Origin: Globisporangium splendens
Taxonomy: Eukaryota > Oomycota > Peronosporomycetes > Pythiales > Pythiaceae
DNA length: 64,000 nucleotides
Direction: 5' to 3'
NCBI GenBank assembly: GCA_006386115.1
Contig: VFIW01000102.1
Span: forward strand, 62,001 to 126,000
Shown here: piece after piece, positions 53,913 through 61,090 of the stretch
How positions within the stretch are numbered: position 1 is the stretch's first letter
Layout: every line of letters starts with the position of its first letter
Translations under genes and position numbers: made by a program
The notes under the pieces: generated by a model
The model's database searches: none
What the model was told of the DNA's origin: nothing
The model's input: only the letters and a program-made list of their open reading frames with translations

Positions 53913-56900
53913 TCATTGTGACCATGTTGCGTCTCTTGGGTTTGGAGGGCCGTTCCCTACGTGGGTGATACCCTGGTAGCCTTGGGGAGGCTGGGTTCGC
54001 ACGATGTCCTTTTTATGTGTAGTCACTACACGCTCTGGTTGGTGCCGGTGGGTCCCCCCGGACCACGTGTCGGCGCCTCTGGTGTCCCGGCTGTCGCACT
54101 GTATGTGCGTCGGGGTTGTCGGCGCCTCTGGTGTCCCGGCTGTCGCACTGTATGTGCGTCGGGCCGGTCGTGTCGCTGGTGTCCCGGCTGTCGCACTGTA
54201 TGCGCGTCGGGGTTGTCGTGTCGCTGGCGCCCCGGCTGTCGCACTGAATGCGCTTCGGGGTCGTCGGGTGGCTGTGGGGTCGCTTGTCGATCTGCCTGCG
54301 CGCGCCGGAGGCGTGGGCCTCCGTGCTTCTCCGTCTGTCCCCCCTCTGGTCGGAGCTGGTGCTGATCTGGGCCCTGCTGCTGTCCCGGCTATGCTCGTGG
54401 ACAGTGTGGACCGTCTCACTTGCGTTCCGGTGCCGCTTGGTTGCCCGCGTTGAAGTTCCGGTGTCGGTCGCGTCGTTTCGGTCGCTGGAGCTCGGTGCAC
54501 CGGAGCTCCACCTCGGAGCGTCGGGCGCCGGTGCCGGGGCTGGTTGGGCTGGTTCCGCACGGGCGGGAGTCGGTGTTGGAGCTCGGGTTGTCGTCCTGGA
54601 GGTGCTGGATGCCGGTGATGGAGCGTCTGGTGTCGCTGCCGTTCGTCTGGTGCCGAGTTCGTGGCTGGCCGATCTCCCTGTTGTTGCTCCGGTGCCGGTG
54701 CCGTGATTCGCACGCGTCGTTTTCGCTGCTCCGGGGCTGGTGCCCGGGTGTCCGTGGGTTGGGGCCGGCGTTCTGGTGCTGGATCATGTTGGAGTTGAGC
54801 AGGACTGGCCTGGAGTCGTCGGTCTGGAGTCTGGATCTGGACTGGATCTGGATGCGTCGTCGCTTGCGTCTCCACACGTCGGGTTGGCCCTCGGTGTAGG
54901 GCGCAGTGGAGGTTCCAGATGCGGCGGCTCGCCTTGATCGCTTCGGTCGAGATGGTGGTGTTGAGCCGCCTGGCATCCTTCTTCAGGAGCCCGAGCTCCT
55001 CGGTGTATACCTTGAAGTTCCCAGGTAGCACCGAGCCGAGCGAGCCGTACACCAGTGCAGATAGGTGTACCGTCCATCCTTGCTGCATCAAATGCACCTT
55101 GATGGGTTGGTACTTCTCAATCTTGCGCTGGGCTGAGGCCGCTAGGCTGGAGAACTCGGGTCCGTCCTGCTGGTGGTCTTCGTAGGTGATCGCCAGGTCG
55201 GCGACCACCACCGTCTTGCTCCTGGTGTCGAAGAGCTGGAGGTCTGGCCGGAGCTGACCTGCCATACCTTCGACCGTCTCGTTGACTCGGAGTTGGAGTC
55301 GCTCCTGCGATCGGAGCACTCGGGGCTGGAGTGTGTCGGTAATCAGCTTCAACGCGGAGTCGTGGCGCTTGGTCACCGCGTCGCTGGTGCCGGGGCAGTG
55401 GTTCAGCACGTGGGCTAGTGTCTCCGTGCTCCGGCACTCAGCGTACCGGCATGTGGCGTTCGTACGCACCCTTTTCCGCTTGAGCACCGACCTGGTGTCC
55501 AGCTGATTGAGGCGCGCTTGGACTGCAAAGACATAGTCATTGTCCCACATGCCGGTGCCACGCGTGAGGAATGAGCTCCCGGGACCGCCCTGAGCTCGCA
55601 CCGTGCGTCCTTGGTCCGACATCTCCTTCCACCTGTTTAGGTGTGCATTCTTCATGTGGAGCTTGACCTGTCGGAGCACGGTGGTGTGCTCGAGCCAGTC
55701 CCTGGAGCTCGGGGTCTTCAATTGGAGCCACTGTCGCTCGCCGGAGCTGGGGTCGACGACATCGGCTAGTCGGAGCTGGTGTGTGGCCAGGTGGCGCTGG
55801 ATGTCTGTCCAGAGCGAGCCGATGTCGCCGTTCCTTCGCTTCCTGATGTTCGTGAGCGATGAGTCCAGGTCGGAGTTGAGGAAGCGTTGGATGGCTTCCT
55901 CGGTGCGCTCCTTCCAGTACTCTTCATCCAGCCGGTAGCGCTTTCGTATGATCTGCGTGATCTGCGTGCGCGCCACCGCCTGGATGGTGTGGTCTTTGGA
56001 GTGGAGCATCTGCCACCCATGAGCTATCTGCAGTGCTGCATGGAGCTCGGTGAGTGGCAGTAGCCCCAGGCCTCCATGGGATGTCGGTGCGTACATGAAC
56101 GCTGTGGTGGCGGAGCTGGGTAGGCGGAGGAGGTGCCTCAGACCCTTGCTCAGTACGCGGTCGAAACCCTGGAGTTGGGAGTGCAGGGGCCTGAGATGGC
56201 GGAGCGCGTATTCTACCTGGGGGTAGATGTACGTCTTCACTGCCTTCAGGATCTGCCATGGTGCCAAAGGTGAGCGGAGGAGTGCCACCACGTTCTTTTT
56301 CAACTCCCCCAGCTTTGGCACCAAGGCAAACCTGCGCTGGATGTGGTCAAAGCCATCCCCGATACCTAGGTATGCATAGCTGTCGCTGAGAGTGAGCCTG
56401 GGTATCGGGGTGCCGTCCAGATGCAGCTGGAGCTCGGTGTCGAGCTCAGGGTTCCCACGGGAGTTCGTGGTTACCGCCAGCAGAGCGCACTTGGACGGGT
56501 TGGCTCGCATCGTGGTCCATTTCAGGAAACGTTCCACTAGTTGGTGCGCTGACCTGATGCCGCTCGCGGAGTCACTGAAGATCTTGATGTCGTCGGCGTA
56601 CGCCGAGACACATGGTCTGAAGTTCTCCGCGAGCGGCACTCCCACGCCAGGTAGCTCCTGGAGCCCTCGGAGCAGCGGTATCAGGGCCGCAATGAAGAGG
56701 TACGGACTGAGCGGGCAACCCTGGTACACGCCGATCTCCTGGCGGATGGGGTCCGTGGGGCCATCGTGGGCGTTGTTCACGACAAAGTGGGAGTCCTCGT
56801 AGATGTTCTGAGCGCGCTCGATGAAAGCAGCATCGACTCGGAGCATCCCGAGGACTCGCCACATGAGCTCCTGTGGCAGGGACCCGAAGGCATTCTTCAG

Positions 56901-59900
56901 GTCATACCACACGTTGTACAACTTCCTGTGCATCCGTCTCGTTTGGTCGAGGAGCGAGGTGCTCAGGAAGTTGTGTTCGTGGCATCCATTGAATGCTCTG
57001 AATCCCTTCTGCGCTAGTGAGAATCGCTCGTTGGTGTCCATCCAACGAGTGAATCTCTTCGCAAGGATGCCTGAGTAGAGCTTGTAGATGCATTGTTGCA
57101 AGCATATCGGTCTCCAGTTGCTGGGTTGGTTCGGGTCTCCCTTTTTGTATAGGAGCCTGACCGTGCCCACTTTCCACGCAGTGGGGACCTTTTTGTGCTT
57201 CCAGCAGAAGCTGAAGGCTGCGTGGAGTGCGGGTAGCAACTGGAGCCGGAAGTGCTTATATACATCGTGGCCGATGCCATCCAGTCCGGGGCTGGAGGCA
57301 CCGTTCACGATCTGGAGTTGGTCCTCGATCTCATCTATCGTGAGGTCATCGGTTAATGCCTCTCGGACCTGCTCCGGGGGTGGCAGCCGCTGGAGCACCG
57401 CTCGGAACGGTGCTCCTACATCGCTGTCAAAGTCAAACACCATGTTCGGTGTGTTGACGCCTTGGAAGAATGCGTACAGGTCCTCCCTGCCGATGGGACA
57501 GGTGGTGTCTTCCATTGGACCCTCAGTGACGTCCTCGTTCACTCCTCGGAGGAGTTCCTGTACGCACTCTTTTTCTTTTTGCTCAAATTTGAGCCGGAGC
57601 TTTGATCTCAGGATTGCCGCTTTCACTCGGCCCACCCGCCGACGTGCTTTTTGGATGCGTCCTTGTTGGCTGGGTTCAGCCCGCTGTGCGATGATCAGGT
57701 CGTCGAGTGCTTCTTCAAGTCGCGCTTCACGGTGCTGTGTGCTTGGTCGTGGTGGTCGCATCATCGTCTTGGTCGCTGTGGTTTTCTTCTTGGTCTTCGT
57801 CATTGATCGGGGTTTCTTCGTTGTGGAGTACTCCTGGAGTAGGTCATACATTTGCATAGTAAGTGCTGTAATATATCCTTCTCCGGTTTCCCAATCCTCA
57901 CAGTCGGTGATCTTGGTGGCCATCTTCTTGGCGAACCTCTCTATTATCGCTCGGCTCTTTTCATCCTCGTTCTCACTCAGCGCTCGTAGTTGCAGTCTTG
58001 GTCGTTTTGCCGGGATCGTGCCTGGTTCCAGTCGTACAGGTGCGTACACCTCTCCCTCATCACGGCGCACTACTTCTTCGTCATCGTCGCTGGTTTCCTT
58101 CATTTCCTCATCGACGGTGGCCTCTGGGTCTGGCCGCTGCGAGGTCGTCTTCCGTTGGATCGGGGTCCAGCATCGGTCATCGCCAGCACCGTGCACCGCG
58201 CACACCGATTTCGTTGCGGCGTGGTCGAGTGCACGGTTTGCGAGTGCGTCCGCTTGGGTGTTTGCCTTGCGGTCGATGTGGTGGAGCTCGAAGCTGTCGA
58301 GGCTCCGTAGGCATCCGAGGATGCGGTTTCTAAGTGCTCTCAGACGCTTATTGCCGCATGCATATATGCCTCGGACCTGCCTGATGACGAGTATGCTATC
58401 CCCTTCCACTCGGAGTCGCCTTGCTCCATGTCGTTTGGCCGCCTGGACGCCGTCGAGTAACGCTGTGTACTCGGCGGTGTTGTTTGTGTTGAAGTTCTCG
58501 GGTAGAAAGTGGTGGCATGTCCAGAGGATGGCTCCTCCGGGTTCATAGAGGGCTGATCCAGCGCCTCCTTTCCCTGGATTTCCTGGACATGCTCCATCAA
58601 ATCTCAATAACCATGGCCGGCCGTCGTCTGGTGCTTCTGGCGTGATCGCTTGGGTCGTTGTCGTGGTCGCCGGGGTCTCGTTGATAGCTTCAGTCGTGAT
58701 TGGCGTCGTAGGAGTGGTTGCGGATCGCCATCGAGACGGTCTCGCCGTCAAAACTCGCTCATTTCGGTCAGGACGGGCCGCTGGCACCGTGTCTGACCTC
58801 CAATTCAATGGGTTCGCGGTGAGGGTTCGCTCTCCTTGAGTCCTCGTTCTCATCGCTGTACTAGCCGCCTCCAAAATTGCATTTCTGGGGCCCAAACTAC
58901 TGTTCCGAGCAGTAGTTGGACGTGCTAGAGCATTCTCTGGCACGGGCGGAGCGTTCTCATGGCTCAAACCACTGCTCGGAGCAGTAGTTGTGCGTGCATT
59001 TGCACTTTCCCCCACAGAAATTGCATTTCTGGGGCCCAAACTACTGTTCCGAGCAGTAGTTGGACGTGCTAGAGCATTCTCTGGCACGGGCGGAGCGTTC
59101 TCATGGCTCAAACTACTGCTCGGAGCAGTAGTTGTGCGTGCATTTGCACTTTCCCCCACAGAAATTGCATTTCTGGGGCCCAAACTACTGTTCCGAGCAG
59201 TAGTTAGGTTCGCGCGGGGTGGCCGCGCACGCGGAAGTGCACTTTCGGTCGGTTCTGGTCTTGCATTTGCTCCTGTGCCACCAGCAATAGCTGACACAGG
59301 CCCTGGACTAGCACCAGATGCTTGGTCCCTGGTTGCATTTGCACCAAATCTGGTCAAAAGTGCACTTTCCGTACTTGGGCTGGTCGCTGGAGCTGGGTTC
59401 GTAGGTGCACCAGGCCCAAATTGGGTCAAAAGTGCCGGTTCTGCACTCAGACCAGTCATTGGAGCTGGGTCCTGGGTCATCTCACATGTTGCGGTGGTTG
59501 TGCGTGGAGTTCCTGGCCTGAGATCAGCCGTTACGGCGGTCCCAGGGCCAGAAACCGCAATTGCCGCATCCAAACTTGAGTTTTCTTCGTCAAAAAAGCT
59601 GGTCTGGGCCGGAGGGATGTCGATTTGTGCTCGGGCACTGTCGGTTGACTCCACCCATGCGTCGTCGTCTTCGTAGGTGCTCGGATTCTCGTTTTCGTAT
59701 GTTGGGTTTTCGGTCTGGGGGCCGAAAACCGTCGCTGTAGGGGAATAATCATAGTTAATAACCATTTCATTTGAGTTCACTATACTTACCTGAGTGTTGG
59801 TTGTTGTCGTTGTCGTCGCTGGAGGGGGGACTGGGTGTGCGGCGTCGTTGTCTTGGTGTACTCGGTACCGGGTGAGCGTCAGCAGGTCGGTGAGGAACAC

Positions 59901-60596
59901 CGTCGTCTGGGAGGGGGGTACACTGGCACCTTGCTGACGTTCGTCATCGGGGAGGGGAGGGGCGAGGCGGCGCCTCTTGGCACCCTCGGTTTGGTAGCCG
60001 ACGGTACTCGTGCACGTTGAAGTGCGCTCGGGTACCGTGGCGGGGGGGGACATCGTGGTTGGGGATGGCCCTGGCTCGGGGATGCTGCTTGGCGCGGCTG
60101 TCTCCGGGTCAGGACCATCATTCTGTGGCGCAAGGCCAAGTGTGGTAGTGTTCTGGGCGGTGCTGCATCCACGTTCGTGGTTAGCAGCAGCACCGCGGGT
60201 GGTAAAGTGCCGGTCGCACGCACACTCGCACGTGAAGATGTCCACAAAGTGGTCATTCTCGTGTGCGAGTGCGCGGTGGCGGCCGAGCACGAACATGTGG
60301 GGGGCGCTGAACCCACACAGAGTGCACACGTAGTGTGGTCCTCTGTGCGGGTGCACCTCCGTGACCGTGGCGCGGGTTTGGGGTGGTGGTGGCGGCGGCG
60401 GGTCTTCGTGAGCGTGGTGGTGGTGGTGGTCTTCGTCGTTGTCGAGGTCGTCCTCGACGTCGCTGTCCTCGTCGCTGTCTAGGAGGAAGCCGGCATCGCT
60501 GCCGAGCGACCCCTGACTGGACGAGACAGTGGAGGCGTTGCTCCCGATGGAGTCCGCGCGGTCGCGGGTCTCGAAACGGGGCCAGTAGAGACGCAT
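53913..60596 (-). CDS. Element B polyprotein: zinc finger, RNase H, RT, endonuclease
   Basis: 2227 residues, ATG at 60596. Residues 88-145: C2H2 finger (YVCTLCGFSAPHM, HRALAHEN) and a Cys/His cluster, probable U2 DNA binding. Residues 470-600: disordered, with 48-residue repeats. Residues 664-800: RNase H with DGACPGNPGKGG, NTAEYTALL, VEGDS and ANTQADALANRAL, all four acidic positions present. Residues 1110-1400: RT with TVRLLYKKGD, QKGFRAFNGCHEH, YQGCPLSP and SAYADDIKIFSD. About 1720: CCHC knuckle (CRYAECRS, LAHVLNHC). About 1785-1800: PD-(D/E)XK type endonuclease (LRPDLQLFDTRSK, VVVADLAITYED). The enzyme should nick U2 DNA and prime reverse transcription there. The C-terminus differs from element C because one 49-base repeat shifts the frame. 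Confidence 0.9.
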   Translation of the reverse strand: MRLYWPRFETRDRADSIGSNASTVSSSQGSLGSDAGFLLDSDEDSDVEDDLDNDEDHHHHHAHEDPPPPPPPQTRATVTEVHPHRGPHYVCTLCGFSAPHMFVLGRHRALAHENDHFVDIFTCECACDRHFTTRGAAANHERGCSTAQNTTTLGLAPQNDGPDPETAAPSSIPEPGPSPTTMSPPATVPERTSTCTSTVGYQTEGAKRRRLAPPLPDDERQQGASVPPSQTTVFLTDLLTLTRYRVHQDNDAAHPVPPPATTTTTTNTQVSIVNSNEMVINYDYSPTATVFGPQTENPTYENENPSTYEDDDAWVESTDSARAQIDIPPAQTSFFDEENSSLDAAIAVSGPGTAVTADLRPGTPRTTTATCEMTQDPAPMTGLSAEPALLTQFGPGAPTNPAPATSPSTESALLTRFGANATRDQASGASPGPVSAIAGGTGANARPEPTESALPRARPPRANLTTARNSSLGPRNAISVGESANARTTTAPSSSLSHENAPPVPENALARPTTARNSSLGPRNAISVGESANARTTTAPSSGLSHENAPPVPENALARPTTARNSSLGPRNAILEAASTAMRTRTQGERTLTANPLNWRSDTVPAARPDRNERVLTARPSRWRSATTPTTPITTEAINETPATTTTTQAITPEAPDDGRPWLLRFDGACPGNPGKGGAGSALYEPGGAILWTCHHFLPENFNTNNTAEYTALLDGVQAAKRHGARRLRVEGDSILVIRQVRGIYACGNKRLRALRNRILGCLRSLDSFELHHIDRKANTQADALANRALDHAATKSVCAVHGAGDDRCWTPIQRKTTSQRPDPEATVDEEMKETSDDDEEVVRRDEGEVYAPVRLEPGTIPAKRPRLQLRALSENEDEKSRAIIERFAKKMATKITDCEDWETGEGYITALTMQMYDLLQEYSTTKKPRSMTKTKKKTTATKTMMRPPRPSTQHREARLEEALDDLIIAQRAEPSQQGRIQKARRRVGRVKAAILRSKLRLKFEQKEKECVQELLRGVNEDVTEGPMEDTTCPIGREDLYAFFQGVNTPNMVFDFDSDVGAPFRAVLQRLPPPEQVREALTDDLTIDEIEDQLQIVNGASSPGLDGIGHDVYKHFRLQLLPALHAAFSFCWKHKKVPTAWKVGTVRLLYKKGDPNQPSNWRPICLQQCIYKLYSGILAKRFTRWMDTNERFSLAQKGFRAFNGCHEHNFLSTSLLDQTRRMHRKLYNVWYDLKNAFGSLPQELMWRVLGMLRVDAAFIERAQNIYEDSHFVVNNAHDGPTDPIRQEIGVYQGCPLSPYLFIAALIPLLRGLQELPGVGVPLAENFRPCVSAYADDIKIFSDSASGIRSAHQLVERFLKWTTMRANPSKCALLAVTTNSRGNPELDTELQLHLDGTPIPRLTLSDSYAYLGIGDGFDHIQRRFALVPKLGELKKNVVALLRSPLAPWQILKAVKTYIYPQVEYALRHLRPLHSQLQGFDRVLSKGLRHLLRLPSSATTAFMYAPTSHGGLGLLPLTELHAALQIAHGWQMLHSKDHTIQAVARTQITQIIRKRYRLDEEYWKERTEEAIQRFLNSDLDSSLTNIRKRRNGDIGSLWTDIQRHLATHQLRLADVVDPSSGERQWLQLKTPSSRDWLEHTTVLRQVKLHMKNAHLNRWKEMSDQGRTVRAQGGPGSSFLTRGTGMWDNDYVFAVQARLNQLDTRSVLKRKRVRTNATCRYAECRSTETLAHVLNHCPGTSDAVTKRHDSALKLITDTLQPRVLRSQERLQLRVNETVEGMAGQLRPDLQLFDTRSKTVVVADLAITYEDHQQDGPEFSSLAASAQRKIEKYQPIKVHLMQQGWTVHLSALVYGSLGSVLPGNFKVYTEELGLLKKDARRLNTTISTEAIKASRRIWNLHCALHRGPTRRVETQATTHPDPVQIQTPDRRLQASPAQLQHDPAPERRPQPTDTRAPAPEQRKRRVRITAPAPEQQQGDRPATNSAPDERQRHQTLHHRHPAPPGRQPELQHRLPPVRNQPNQPRHRRPTLRGGAPVHRAPATETTRPTPELQRGQPSGTGTQVRRSTLSTSIAGTAAGPRSAPAPTRGGTDGEARRPTPPARAGRSTSDPTATRRPRSAFSATAGAPATRQPRRAYSATAGTPATRPARRTYSATAGTPEAPTTPTHIQCDSRDTRGADTWSGGTHRHQPERVVTTHKKDIVRTQPPQGYQGITHVGNGPPNPRDATWSQ
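54071..54264 (-). repeat. C-terminal 48/49-base minisatellite of element B
   Basis: Four units, of about 49, 49, 48 and 48 bases, containing TGTCCCGGCTGTCGCACTG. They encode SATAGTP repeats. Element C has units of 49, 48, 48 and 48 at 61313-61505. The one-base difference changes the reading frame after the repeats, so B reads on for about 38 codons where C stops. Confidence 0.8.
58876..59205 (-). repeat. 144-base tandem repeat in element B
   Basis: Units begin at 58876, 59020 and 59164 (about 2.3 copies, nearly identical), encoding 48 residues each. Each unit contains two near-perfect palindromes: AACTACTG/CAGTAGTT with a 7-base loop and a 23-base one centred on CTCGGAG. The repeats lie in the disordered region between zinc finger and RNase H. 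Confidence 0.88.
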
Positions 60597-60941
60597 ACCA
60601 ACTGTTAATATATTACGGTGAAATTATCTATTCCTTGTGTTCTCTTGTAGCCCTGCGTGTCTTCTTACTTTTGGTGTTTTTCTTTTGTTTTAGTTCGCTC
60701 TAGAAGCGTGGCAAAGTGCTCTTTTGTGGGGTCGACTTTCCTCTTTTTTTTTTTTTTCTTCTTTTTTTTTTTTTGACACGCAAGTTACACTACCGCCTGT
60801 CTACTCTGCGCCTGTCTAATTAGGTACTGTTTCCGACTACCGAAAGAGCAGAAAGAACAATAGCGAAATAGAAGGGTAGCAAATATAAACAACACAGTAA
60901 AGATAACAAGGGAATAGACAACTACCGTAATATAGAGGGTT

Positions 60942-61090
60942 GGCCTCGCCGGGGGAAGGTGCAATCCCCGGGAAACCGAGCCAGAGACGAGGCAGCAAGC
61001 TGCTCGCAGTCCGACCGAGCTCAGAAATAAATGTGAAAATAAAGCCGGGTTTGTCGCCCGGCAATCAGTTTTCACACTGATTAGAACAGA
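60942..61090 (-). ncRNA. U2 snRNA gene 3' part (remnant 1)
   Basis: 149 bases, minus strand. Stem-loop IIa at 61063-61082, IIb (GCCGGG/CCCGGC) at 61044-61062, an Sm-like site ATTTCTG near 61022-61028, stem III as GCAGCTTGCTGC at 60992-61003, and stem-loop IV (CCGGGG, loop ATTGCACCTT, CCCCGG) at 60949-60971. These follow the order and loop sequences of U2. The 5' part is absent; element C lies in its place. The stretch between this remnant and element B (60597-60941) shows no second U2 5' end. Confidence 0.87.

Larger units (their letters stand above)
53867..60941 (-). mobile_element. U2-targeted non-LTR retrotransposon B (Utopia-like, with RNase H)
   Basis: About 7.1 kb on the minus strand. 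A 345-base leader, which includes an A-rich run on the coding strand (plus strand T tracts, 60743-60774), precedes one ORF of 2227 codons (53913-60596). The 3' end runs into U2 remnant 2. Coding layout: C2H2 finger, disordered region with tandem repeats, RNase H, RT, CCHC knuckle, restriction-like endonuclease, repeat-rich C-terminus. From memory, this matches the Utopia lineage described by Kojima and Jurka: U2-specific, with an archaeal-type RNase H before the RT in oomycete families. All catalytic motifs are present, so this copy may be active. No poly(A) tail and no target duplication are visible. Confidence 0.88.

Noticed and set aside
43480..61090. Conserved hairpin module read first as a self-cleaving ribozyme (hammerhead or HDV-like) at element ends
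   Set aside because: No CUGAUGA/GAAA core and no HDV pseudoknot. The order of stems, Sm site and the ATTGCA loop match U2 snRNA instead.
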